DNA from: Enterococcus sp. 4G2_DIV0659
Lineage (GTDB): Bacteria > Bacillota > Bacilli > Lactobacillales > Enterococcaceae
DNA length: 64,000 nt
Reading direction: 5' to 3'
Assembly: GCF_002140715.2 (NCBI RefSeq)
Contig: NZ_NGLE02000001.1
Span: 848,001-912,000 of the forward strand
Under the pieces are notes generated by a model, which was given only the letters and a program-made list of their open reading frames with translations, had not been told where the DNA came from and did no database searches. Within the stretch, counting starts at the first letter, position 1; each line of letters opens with the position of its first letter. A program made the translations under genes and the position numbers. Below are positions 8,255 to 15,628 of the stretch, in pieces.

Positions 8255-8402
8255 ACATCCGAAAAGACTAGGAAAGTCCCTTGACGTTTTGAAGAATAAA
8301 TACAGCTAGCTTTTTGTTAGCTATTGGCAACTTGATTAGTGAGTGACTGCTTACTAGTCAAGGCTTTATCACTTGATTACCAGTCTTGTGATAAAGTGTC
8401 TT
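8255..8402. repeat. Inter-cassette spacer repeat, copy A (end block only)
   Basis: This copy shares with copies B and C only the last 120-150 bases: GAAAAGTCCCTTGA, then GGCAACTTGATTAGTGAGTG, then the CTTTATCAC/GTGATAAAG stem next to the immunity stop codon. On the plus strand this stem is followed by TTTTTT, so it could terminate a transcript arriving from the left. A second stem pairs CTTGATTAGT with ACTAGTCAAG. Confidence 0.78.
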
Positions 8403-8404
8403 TT

Positions 8405-8890
8405 TTATTTTTCTTTAATTTTATCATTTTCTGAATCTAAGAAGTCATGAAATCTTTCTATCAATCCTTTTTTTGTAGTAGGAATTTCTTGAGGCATATA
8501 ATTTATAAATCCAGCCATATCTTCTGGATAACCATTATCACTATAGAACTCTGCAATTCCATTTAACAAATCATCTTTATCACTGATAGTATCATTTAAT
8601 TTAGATAGATAAATAAATCTAAGTTTTTCTTCTTCTAATTTATAATCATTACTGTCTTCTTCTAAATTAGGAAAGTATCTACTTTTTAATTCAAATAATA
8701 TTTGTTGTAAATCATCAGCTTCTACTCCCCAAGCCAATTCACTAATAAAATCATCATCACTTCCAAGCTCCATTAGTTCTATTGCATAATCAGAAATTAC
8801 TTTTGGCTCAAAAAATTTTTGAATGACTCCAACATAGATAGTTTTCCAATTATAATTCACTTTTTTTTCTTTAAAACTTGTTAAATTCAT
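8405..8890 (-). CDS. DUF2247-like immunity protein paired with the intact LXG toxin
   Basis: A 161-residue soluble, strongly acidic protein. The N-terminal pattern VNYNWKTIYVGVIQKFF followed by a helical body resembles the DUF2247 family, which is often found next to polymorphic toxins; this assignment is from memory of the family and is moderate. The gene begins 12 bases after the LXG toxin stop, behind a good ribosome binding site (GGAG), so the two are co-expressed. Expected role: cytosolic inhibitor of the toxin domain at the C-terminus of the 497-residue LXG protein. Confidence 0.75.
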   Translation of the reverse strand: MNLTSFKEKKVNYNWKTIYVGVIQKFFEPKVISDYAIELMELGSDDDFISELAWGVEADDLQQILFELKSRYFPNLEEDSNDYKLEEEKLRFIYLSKLNDTISDKDDLLNGIAEFYSDNGYPEDMAGFINYMPQEIPTTKKGLIERFHDFLDSENDKIKEK

Positions 8891-8902
8891 TATTTTCTCC
8901 TT

Positions 8903-10396
8903 CTATTTTTTAGGTACTTGATTTGGTTTCCCAGTTAACACTCCACCATCTATAAACCTTCGATGGCTTATATTACCATTAGGCTCAATAATCCATTCAA
9001 AAACACCTGTTTTTCCATTGTGACTTCCTTCAATTTGGAAAAATCGTCTATTAACTCCATCTCCACCAACCAAAGGAAACTCATTTGCACCACTTGGATA
9101 ATTATCAACAATATCAGGAAATCCATGTTCTTTTGGAACATGCGGAAATTCTTTTTCTATTACTGGTTTTCCTTTTGAGTCTTTTCCCCAAATTGGTTTT
9201 ACATCATCAACTTTTGCTCCACTTCCTACTCGTTGACCATCTAACACAGGACTCTCAAGTTCAGAAATAACTTTTTGATTAGCCCCACCAGCTTTCTTAC
9301 CAGCATTTCTAGGCGTCGCATTTTTGACTTTCCCTACATTCACTACACCTTTGGCCATCACACCGATCGTAATCATGCCATTCGCTAACAAGGAAGCTTT
9401 TCCAATCATTTCCATTGTTGTTAATTTCTTTCCTGTTACACTATCAATTCCCGTTTTTAATTCTTTTATCAGGGTCGCATTTTGTTCATAGAATAATTCG
9501 TCTATCCCTTTTGGACGATCGCCTTGAATGAAACTTAAGCCATATTTATCAATCATTTGACTAAGCCACTTATTATAGGCTAAGGTGACATCGATATCTG
9601 CTGCGGTGGCGAAATTCTTTCCTTTTTCCACCCATAGCCACATTTTACCATATCCTAAATCAATTAGTTTGTATTCTCGATCGCCTACATCTGGTTGTTT
9701 ATCCTCATTAAGCGCATCAAGTTGCTTCTTTTCTTTTAATTGATTAAACCAGCTACTATCAACTCCTGCAGGTAATTGATACGTACCATCACTATTGACG
9801 ACTGTATTATTTAGTACCATGACACCCTGCATGGCAATCTTCATATCATTTAAGCTACTGGCAAATAGACTGTTGGTTTGTGAAAAGAATTGATGGAGTT
9901 TTTCTAGCTTCTTTTGTAATTCTCGGATATCCTCTTCAAACGTATTGGACATACGATTCAGTTTGTTTTGAACGTCTAATAAGCCATCTAAGACTTTCGC
10001 AACAGGATTATTTCTCGACAACGATCTAACTACTGCTGCAGAAGCATCAACGGACGCTTTCATTGCTTTTTTTGTAGCAATTTGTTGATTCAGTTTATCT
10101 TCATCCAATGTTCCTTCACTTGATATGTTCTGATCAGCGCTTGTATATGTTTGTAGCTCTTGTTCGATAGTGCTCATCGCTGACGTTACTTTGCTGATTG
10201 TTGGTAAAACTAACTCACTAAAAAGGCCTTTTCCTGCGGTATAAGCAGCACCAGAGAGGGTTTTCCCATCTACGGCTGCAATCACTTTTTGACTGCCAGC
10301 TTTTAATTGTTCAGAAGCTTCTTTTCCACTTTGGAGGTTCTTTTTTAAGGCGCTGATTAATTGTGCTGAGTCTGAGCTAGAATAAATTAATCCCAA
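8903..10396 (-). CDS. LXG domain polymorphic toxin secreted by type VIIb system
   Basis: The 497-residue protein starts MGLIYSSSDSAQLISALKKN. Residues 1-220 form the helical LXG targeting domain that directs such effectors to the Esx/type VIIb machinery. Residues 225-380 are a shared pre-toxin region ending in VKNATPRNAG. Residues 385-497 are the variable toxin domain, with HGFPDIVDNY, FFQIEGSHNGKTGVFEW and a C-terminal RRFIDGGVLTGKPNQVP. I do not recognise the toxin fold. The start overlaps the upstream lap2-like gene by 10 bases, and the immunity gene follows directly. The secretion machinery itself is not in this window. This is the only cassette here with an intact head and start. Confidence 0.9.
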   Translation of the reverse strand: MGLIYSSSDSAQLISALKKNLQSGKEASEQLKAGSQKVIAAVDGKTLSGAAYTAGKGLFSELVLPTISKVTSAMSTIEQELQTYTSADQNISSEGTLDEDKLNQQIATKKAMKASVDASAAVVRSLSRNNPVAKVLDGLLDVQNKLNRMSNTFEEDIRELQKKLEKLHQFFSQTNSLFASSLNDMKIAMQGVMVLNNTVVNSDGTYQLPAGVDSSWFNQLKEKKQLDALNEDKQPDVGDREYKLIDLGYGKMWLWVEKGKNFATAADIDVTLAYNKWLSQMIDKYGLSFIQGDRPKGIDELFYEQNATLIKELKTGIDSVTGKKLTTMEMIGKASLLANGMITIGVMAKGVVNVGKVKNATPRNAGKKAGGANQKVISELESPVLDGQRVGSGAKVDDVKPIWGKDSKGKPVIEKEFPHVPKEHGFPDIVDNYPSGANEFPLVGGDGVNRRFFQIEGSHNGKTGVFEWIIEPNGNISHRRFIDGGVLTGKPNQVPKK

Positions 10397-10743
10397 GAAA
10401 TTTCACCTCTTTTTCTATAGAGCTCTTCTGCTTCAGCGTCGAGGACTTTTCTTTGTTGCGTATACCTTTCGGAGAGTTCCTCCTCAGCTTCTCTTAGTTG
10501 ACGTTTAAACACGTGCTCTTGTTCTTCGTTTTTTCTTTGTAGTCGCAGGCTTTCTGGATTTTCACGAAACTCTTCATCGTTTAGCATACTTAGGGTACGA
10601 TACCCTCTTTGTAAATCTTCTTGTAGCTGTTGCAAAGTCGTTTCTATTTTTCGTTGGTCATTTTTTAAGTCATCAACACGGTTTTCCTTCTCGATAATCA
10701 AACGATTATACGTTGCTCGTTCTTGTTCATTTTTATTCTCCAC
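10387..10743 (-). CDS. DUF3958-like small helical LXG partner (Lap2 type)
   Basis: A 118-residue, highly charged protein predicted to be almost entirely coiled coil (MENKNEQERATYNRLIIEKE onward, with many Glu/Arg/Gln heptads). Size, composition and position between a small WXG-like protein and the LXG toxin match the DUF3958 partners known to help load LXG effectors for type VIIb export. It has no signal peptide, as expected for a cytosolic targeting factor. It overlaps the toxin start by 10 bases, suggesting translational coupling. Confidence 0.8.
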   Translation of the reverse strand: MENKNEQERATYNRLIIEKENRVDDLKNDQRKIETTLQQLQEDLQRGYRTLSMLNDEEFRENPESLRLQRKNEEQEHVFKRQLREAEEELSERYTQQRKVLDAEAEELYRKRGEISWD

Positions 10744-10753
10744 AACATTCTCC

Positions 10754-11005
10754 TTAAAACTTGATCTTACTATCTTCGATCGCCATGATTTTAGCTATCT
10801 TGGGAAATTTTTGCCCCTGCTCTTTCACGCAATCGATTAACTGCGATAAATCTGATAGTAATTGATTCGTTACTTCTGCTCCTTTTTTCATACTACTGAT
10901 GTTGCTTTTACCTAAGCTTACTTGTGAGCCTTTATTGACAGATACAGCGTTAATTCCTGAAACTGCTCCTGAGGCTGATCCAATATCCGAAGCTATTTTA
11001 GCCAT
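10754..11005 (-). CDS. WXG100-like small LXG partner (TIGR04197/Lap1 type)
   Basis: An 83-residue protein, MAKIASDIGSASGAVSGINA and on, with a helix-turn-helix-hairpin shape and small polar residues. It resembles the TIGR04197/DUF3130 type VII-associated proteins that bind the LXG domain together with the DUF3958 protein. No canonical WxG is present, which is normal for this group. The ribosome binding site AAAGGGTG precedes the ATG. It is the first structural gene after the XRE regulator and lies 10 bases before the next gene. Confidence 0.8.
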   Translation of the reverse strand: MAKIASDIGSASGAVSGINAVSVNKGSQVSLGKSNISSMKKGAEVTNQLLSDLSQLIDCVKEQGQKFPKIAKIMAIEDSKIKF

Positions 11006-11037
11006 TTTTTCACCCTTTCACTAGAACTAAAAATCTT

Positions 11038-11229
11038 TTATCGAAAAATATCCGTGACCTGCTTATCAAGTGAACTGGCAATATTCAGAGCTAAAGAGTC
11101 CGATGGTTTATACTTTCCCTTCTCTATGCTTTGAATGGTTTGAATAGAAACATTTACTCTATCAGCAAGCTCTTTTTGAGAAATATTTTTTTGACTTCTA
11201 ACTTCTTGCACCTTATTTTCGTTTTTCAT
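11038..11229 (-). CDS. XRE/Cro-type small DNA-binding regulator
   Basis: A 63-residue protein that is essentially one HTH_3 domain. ISQKELADRVNVSIQTIQSI is the helix-turn-helix, followed by EKGKYKPSDSLALNIASSL. It resembles the short YgzD-type regulators. A GGAGGG site precedes ATG 11229. It lies 32 bases upstream of the LXG partner genes on the same strand, so it probably heads or regulates the LXG operon. No sensor domain is present. Confidence 0.85.
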   Translation of the reverse strand: MKNENKVQEVRSQKNISQKELADRVNVSIQTIQSIEKGKYKPSDSLALNIASSLDKQVTDIFR

Positions 11230-11550
11230 AAATAAATCCCTCCTAATCTAAAAAAATGAATACTTTTTAGTTACAACCATATTCATATTATCAAAAAAAA
11301 ATAACTTAATACATCTATTTTTTTATAATTTGCGAAAATCGGGACAAATTATTATTGTTATGCGGAAAAGTTGGATATTGACAAGAAAAATCCTTTTTTT
11401 TTTGCGAAAATAACAAATAATAAAAAAAGACCTATCTCCCCATTTCTGAAATAGCATCTTTTTCAATTTATTCATGTTATACAATTAAAAATAATTTTTT
11501 CAACTATACAATTGTTAATGTCATATACAAAGGATTCCGTGAGCTATCAC
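11230..11550. other. Intergenic region between LXG operon and rgg-like gene
   Basis: Very AT-rich DNA holding the promoter side of the XRE/LXG operon. Three related TTGCGAAAA/TGCGGAAAA motifs occur near 11330-11410, and a TTGACA hexamer lies near 11379 on the plus strand without a good partner -10. No coding frame is supported. Confidence 0.4.
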
Positions 11551-11633
11551 TTACTTTAACACTCCTAATGGAAAATCATTATCTTTTACATCTATAGAAT
11601 TGCCACTACTATAAGTTAAACTTTTCACTTCTT
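11551..11633 (-). other. Possible -1 frame extension of the Rgg-like regulator
   Basis: The last sense codons of the Rgg-like gene form A AAA AAG (11637-11631) in exactly the phase of a -1 slippery heptamer. A one-base backward slip avoids the TGA at 11627-11625 and opens 26 further codons, reading EVKSLTYSSGNSIDVKDNDF and then PLGVLK, to a TAA at 11551. The tail looks protein-like. A simple indel in the six-A run is the competing explanation. Confidence 0.4.
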
Positions 11634-12467
11634 TTTTACAGCTTCCAGTGTTTGTCTATCTCCAACAAACTCAAGCATATAAATATAAGTATGAATATTT
11701 TTCATATAAACTGCTTCACCTGTTATCAGATACCCCAGTAAATTTTTCAGATACTCAATATTTAATGTAAAGCTGTAATCAGCACTAGATTTATCGAAAT
11801 TTTCTGCTTTACTCAAATATTCTTTTGCTTGAATAAAATCTTTTTTATATATTTTTGAGGTTATTATATTTACAAGGGTACTACGCGCATATCTTTTTAC
11901 TTCAGTATTTCTAAATTCTTCATCTTTAATAGGAATTATTTTAGAAATCAAATACTCCTGTTGGTCATCCTTCATAAGTAAAATTATATTATTTATTATC
12001 ATATAATCGTACTGTTGATAATACTTTTTAGCTAATAAATAGTTGAATGTATCATCTAGTTCTTGCTCTGTAATAGAATCAACTTCTGCCCAAATTCTGG
12101 AAAAATACAGTTTAATACTAAAATAGTTTGATAACTCTTTCAAAGTCCGTGCTTTAGCTTTTGTTTTTATAGCTTCATAGTATTCTAACAATTCTCTCTT
12201 TGCTACACCATCTTTTGGATTTTCCGTACAGCTGTAAAAGAGAACTCTCCACTTATCTCGGGAATCATCCATCAAGCACTTTGCAAAAAACTCTTCTGTG
12301 GTTAAAGACATTGTATTCAAAATTTCAACTAATGCCTCTACTTTAAGAGATTGTTCTCCTTTTTCAATACGTGATATTGAAGAAGTTTCCATGTGCTTAC
12401 TAACCAATTCTTTTTGTCTAAAATTTAACTGTTTTCTAAAAAAACGAATTGTTTTTCCTACATCCAT
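11625..12467 (-). CDS. Rgg/GadR/MutR-like transcriptional regulator
   Basis: A 280-residue protein starting MDVGKTIRFFRKQLNF at ATG 12467, behind GGAGGG; an earlier in-frame ATG lacks a ribosome binding site. Residues 1-65 form an XRE-type helix-turn-helix (RQKELVSKHMETSSISRIEK). The remaining 210 residues are helical with many Tyr/Leu/Lys, like the peptide-binding TPR-like domain of Rgg or PlcR regulators. These usually sense short peptides encoded next door, and a 19-residue peptide gene lies divergently 210 bases away. The C-terminal end sits on a slippery A-rich sequence (see the neighbouring entry). Direct target genes are not known. Confidence 0.75.
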   Translation of the reverse strand: MDVGKTIRFFRKQLNFRQKELVSKHMETSSISRIEKGEQSLKVEALVEILNTMSLTTEEFFAKCLMDDSRDKWRVLFYSCTENPKDGVAKRELLEYYEAIKTKAKARTLKELSNYFSIKLYFSRIWAEVDSITEQELDDTFNYLLAKKYYQQYDYMIINNIILLMKDDQQEYLISKIIPIKDEEFRNTEVKRYARSTLVNIITSKIYKKDFIQAKEYLSKAENFDKSSADYSFTLNIEYLKNLLGYLITGEAVYMKNIHTYIYMLEFVGDRQTLEAVKKK

Positions 12468-12513
12468 CAATTTCCCTCCTAAATCCCTTATATAGTTTTT
12501 CATATGTAAAAAA

Positions 12514-12519
12514 ATTATA
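12514..12519 (-). promoter_or_regulatory. Likely -10 element of the Rgg-like gene
   Basis: A perfect TATAAT on the minus strand, 47 bases upstream of the chosen start codon. The -35 region is poor, so the promoter may need an activator or be weak. Confidence 0.45.
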
Positions 12520-12550
12520 ATATATGCAAAATAAAAGATTTTTTCCTAAA

Positions 12551-12573
12551 AATATCCCTCATAAGGGAATATT
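12551..12573. promoter_or_regulatory. Palindrome between the Rgg-like gene and the peptide gene
   Basis: AATATCCCT and AGGGAATATT form an inverted repeat around CATA in the divergent promoter region. It is a candidate operator for the Rgg-like regulator. A second inverted repeat, TATGAAA-N16-TTTCATA, lies at 12621-12650. Confidence 0.45.
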
Positions 12574-12677
12574 GAAAAACACTCATTTATTTAAATCTTT
12601 TTATTTGATATACTTAACCTTATGAAAGTTGTATATTCTCTTCTTTCATAAATTTTTACAAGGGAGGTTGAGAATTT

Positions 12678-12737
12678 ATGTTTGCACTGGCTGTGTTTAG
12701 TATGGTTGGACTCTACCAATTTATGGTGGCAGTTTAA
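12678..12737 (+). CDS. Short hydrophobic peptide MFALAVFSMVGLYQFMVAV
   Basis: ATG 12678 to TAA 12735-12737 encodes 19 residues with no charged side chain, fully membrane-compatible. A GGGAGG site stands 10 bases upstream, and a strong hairpin terminator follows the stop by 11 bases. That makes a compact, self-contained unit of about 150 bases. Two readings fit: a peptide signal for the divergent Rgg-like regulator, or a type I membrane toxin repressed by an antisense RNA (a promoter-like sequence on the opposite strand reads into its 3' end). The lack of any charge or leader favours the toxin reading slightly. I do not recognise the peptide from a known family. Confidence 0.6.
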   Translation: MFALAVFSMVGLYQFMVAV

Positions 12738-12748
12738 CAAAATACCCA

Positions 12749-12792
12749 CTACCTCATACTTAAATCTTGGGGAAGTTAAAAGTATGAAGTAG
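12749..12792 (+). terminator. Hairpin terminator of the peptide gene
   Basis: CTACCTCATACTT pairs with AAGTATGAAGTAG (one mismatch). After a short A-rich gap a CTTTTTTC tract follows. The same hairpin would lie inside a transcript from the opposite strand. Confidence 0.7.
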
Positions 12793-12822
12793 CATTAAAA
12801 CTTTTTTCAATATTACTGTGAT

Positions 12823-12851
12823 ATTTTATCATATATTTCAGACAGTGTCAT
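12823..12851 (-). promoter_or_regulatory. Candidate antisense promoter facing the peptide gene
   Basis: On the minus strand ATGACA (12851-12846), a 17-base spacer and TAAAAT (12828-12823) each match the sigma-A consensus at five of six positions. A start near 12816 would produce an RNA running through the peptide gene's terminator hairpin. Confidence 0.5.
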
Positions 12852-12859
12852 CAATACTT

Positions 12860-13556
12860 TTTAGTTCCATAACTATCTTTACAGACTAACCATCCTTTTT
12901 TCCATTTGCCTCACTAATTAGTATTGATATCACTTTTTTATGTGGTAACATTTTAGCACAACTTTAACCCTTTATATATTTCTGTTCATACTAGAGCATA
13001 ACTATGCAAAGCATATTAGGAGAAAAAAGTAGTTTTATACCTAATGAGTTCAATGATAAGCCGAATTTTTGTAACTGATTAAGCTAAATTTTACTTTTTA
13101 TTCGCTTCTATCAAAAATAAACTAATATGTTATAAGTTCTCAACATTATCCCTAAGTATAAGCTTTCTAAAAAAATGAGAATTAAAATAGGTGCAAGTAA
13201 CTCACACTTCTCGTGAATTATCGCACCTATCTTATCATTATTTTGTTGGTGTGCTATTTTCCATTTTTCACTAAAATAGCACACCATAAAATCATTCCTA
13301 GTCATTTTCTAAAATGGGAAACATATTTTTTTGTATCAGTTGTATATTATTGTTTAAATTTTTATTCCTTATGATCATAACTAAGGTTTCCTGAAAAAGT
13401 TCGTTTGTCTTGTCGCACAGTATCAACCACCGCAAAATCTTCACCTGAATAATATCGCAAATACGCCCCACTTTCTGTAGATTGAGAAAATAAGAAGCCA
13501 CAAAAAAATTCTTCTCTAGAACTAATAATAATTGATAAAAAGCCTCTTAAATTTAG
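12860..13556. other. Intergenic region with two hairpins and no convincing gene
   Basis: Two overlapping short frames (13111-13305, 13298-13501, minus) lack ribosome binding sites and look accidental. In another minus frame 13366-13520 reads a protein-like stretch (SGAYLRYYSGEDFAVVDTVR and on to a stop), possibly the tail of a decayed gene. Stem-loops lie at 13187-13230 (ATAGGTGC/GCACCTAT arms) and 13247-13286 (perfect 14-bp stem). Confidence 0.5.
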
Positions 13557-13597
13557 TAAAAAAACTCTAAAAGCTACAAATCCTAAGCCTTAGAGTT
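13557..13597 (-). terminator. Terminator of the Na/phosphate transporter gene
   Basis: AACTCTAA (13563-13570) pairs with TTAGAGTT (13590-13597). On the minus strand a T run follows. It lies 14 bases after the transporter stop codon. Confidence 0.75.
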
Positions 13598-13610
13598 ATT
13601 CTTACGTTTA

Positions 13611-15335
13611 TTATTGTACTGTAATCATCGGATTGACCGATTGATCCACAGTAATTTCTTCGGTTCCATATCGCTCACCTAAAACATATTTTGCAATATG
13701 GATCGTCCGATCACTCATTCGCTCTAAATTAGACGCTGTATCAATAAACAACACACCATCCGCAGCCCGTCCTTTACCGCTATTCATGATCGAAATATAT
13801 TTTTTGCGCAATAATTTGACCATTTGATCAATTTGCTCTTCTCTATCTAGCATATGTGCAGCCATTTCTTTGTCATCATTTTCAAATGCGATTAATGAAT
13901 CCCGAATATTTTTCGATACTTTTTTAAATAAATCAATTAAGTCTTCATCGTTTAAAATCAACGTGTCTCGTTCAGAAACTTTTCCTGCTTTTTTATCTTT
14001 GGCTTTTTGTTTCTTTTCTAGTTGGATTGCTTCCGTAAGATTTTGGATGATATTGCGGCAATGATCCCCAATTCGTTCTAAATCTTTTGTTAATTCCAAC
14101 ATCATCGTTTGTTCATGACTTTCAGAAATCGACAGTTCTGTGGCAGAAAGCTGAACCAAATATTCCGTTAAACGATTGTCTGTATCATTGATCGCCGTTT
14201 CATATTGATCTGCATTTTCTTTGTCGACCATGTCTTGTTTTTCATAAAAAGCTTTCGTTGCTTCAAATGCACCTAATACATATTCCCCCATTTGAAGTAG
14301 CTCTATCTTAGCTTGATTTAGTGCTAAAGCCGCTGAGTTTTGAATGATTGATTCGTTTAAATTCGATGGCTTAAACTCAATACTTCGATCTTTGCCTGGT
14401 ATAATCTTACGTACGATCCATTCAATTTTATCAATAAACCAAAACTGGATTAGCAAATTAGACACATTGAATAATCCATGTGCAACCGCAATCTGCATGG
14501 CTGGTTTCAACTGCAAGCTACTAGAAACAGCAACAACTACTGCCGTAAAGGGTGTTAACAATGTTGTAAATATAATCGCACCAACCAAATTAAAAATCAC
14601 ATGAGATGCTGCTGTTCGTTTAGCGGCGACACTAACTCCTAAAGCTGCTATGACTGCTGTAATCGTTGTCCCAATATTATCACCAAAAAGAATCGGTAAA
14701 ACAGCTTCAATCGCTAAACTACCTTGACTATACAATTGTTGTAAAATCCCAATCGTTGCACTAGAACTTTGTAAAACCATCGTCAATAATGTCCCAATAC
14801 CAACCCCTAAAATTGGATGGTGTGACACATTCACCATTAATTCAGAAAACTGTGGCAACTCGCTTAAAGGCGCCATTCCTTCTCCCATTAATTTTAACCC
14901 ATAAAATAAACAACCAAACCCAAATAAAATCTGCCCTATATTATTCACTGTTTCTTTTTTTGAGAAAAACAATAAAATCGAGCCTACACCAATAATGGGC
15001 AAAGCATAGGAACTTAAATTAAATCCAATAATAAAAGCGGTTACGGTTGTTCCTACATTAGCACCCATAATTACACCAATCGCCTGGCGTAAAGACATAA
15101 ACCCAACACTTACCAAACCGACAGTTAGAACCGTCGTTCCAGAACTACTTTGAATGATCGCCGTTACAATTAAACCTGCTAAAACAGATCGTAAAGGTGT
15201 AGAAGTAAATGTATTTAAAATTTCCCGTAAAGAATCACCTGCAGACTTTTGCAAGCCATCTCCCATATACTTCATACCAAACAAAAAAATTCCCAGGCCT
15301 CCTAGAAACGGAAACAATATTTCTTGATAAGACAC
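13611..15335 (-). CDS. Na+/phosphate cotransporter with C-terminal PhoU-like domain
   Basis: A 574-residue membrane protein. The N-terminal 320 residues hold two inverted NaPi-II repeats with the QSSS signatures IIQSSSGTTVLTV and VLQSSSATIGILQQ, each followed by a GxNxGTT motif (GANVGTTVTA, GDNIGTTITA). Residues from about 345 form a helical PhoU-like domain. It should import inorganic phosphate (or a related anion) with sodium across the cytoplasmic membrane. The start is a GTG at 15335, behind AAGGAGG at 10 bases. It stands alone, with its own terminator and about 290 bases of upstream DNA. Confidence 0.9.
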   Translation of the reverse strand: MSYQEILFPFLGGLGIFLFGMKYMGDGLQKSAGDSLREILNTFTSTPLRSVLAGLIVTAIIQSSSGTTVLTVGLVSVGFMSLRQAIGVIMGANVGTTVTAFIIGFNLSSYALPIIGVGSILLFFSKKETVNNIGQILFGFGCLFYGLKLMGEGMAPLSELPQFSELMVNVSHHPILGVGIGTLLTMVLQSSSATIGILQQLYSQGSLAIEAVLPILFGDNIGTTITAVIAALGVSVAAKRTAASHVIFNLVGAIIFTTLLTPFTAVVVAVSSSLQLKPAMQIAVAHGLFNVSNLLIQFWFIDKIEWIVRKIIPGKDRSIEFKPSNLNESIIQNSAALALNQAKIELLQMGEYVLGAFEATKAFYEKQDMVDKENADQYETAINDTDNRLTEYLVQLSATELSISESHEQTMMLELTKDLERIGDHCRNIIQNLTEAIQLEKKQKAKDKKAGKVSERDTLILNDEDLIDLFKKVSKNIRDSLIAFENDDKEMAAHMLDREEQIDQMVKLLRKKYISIMNSGKGRAADGVLFIDTASNLERMSDRTIHIAKYVLGERYGTEEITVDQSVNPMITVQ

Positions 15336-15572
15336 AATAACTGATCCTCCTTATAATAAAAACATCATAGAACGTTCTTCACTCAACTTAAAATAGGAAC
15401 ATTCGCTTTCAACACTTTTTTTCTATTATATTTTTAAACACTAGTTTATGATAATCAATCAAAACACCAACTACTTTTAAGAGTACAGAAAAATATTCTC
15501 TTTGTAAATAACTATTAAAATTTCTCACTAAATTTTTTGAAACCTATGTATTATGAACAACAATTAATCTCC

Positions 15573-15612
15573 AAAAAAGAGCTGAAAGAACTAGTCTTCC
15601 AACTCTTTTTTG
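15573..15612 (-). terminator. Terminator of the glycerol operon
   Basis: AAAAAGAGTTG and CAGCTCTTTTT arms form a stable stem downstream of glpF, with T-rich DNA following on the minus strand. Confidence 0.75.
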
Positions 15613-15628
15613 AAGATTTTCAACTTGA

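Noticed and set aside
12678..12737. Peptide as a classical Fst-type toxin
   Set aside because: Fst relatives are longer and have a charged C-terminal tail; this one has no charges. A type I toxin remains possible, but not as Fst.
13111..13501. Two overlapping small minus-strand frames
   Set aside because: No ribosome binding site, no protein-like pattern, and the perfect hairpin at 13247-13286 lies inside them; treated as intergenic.
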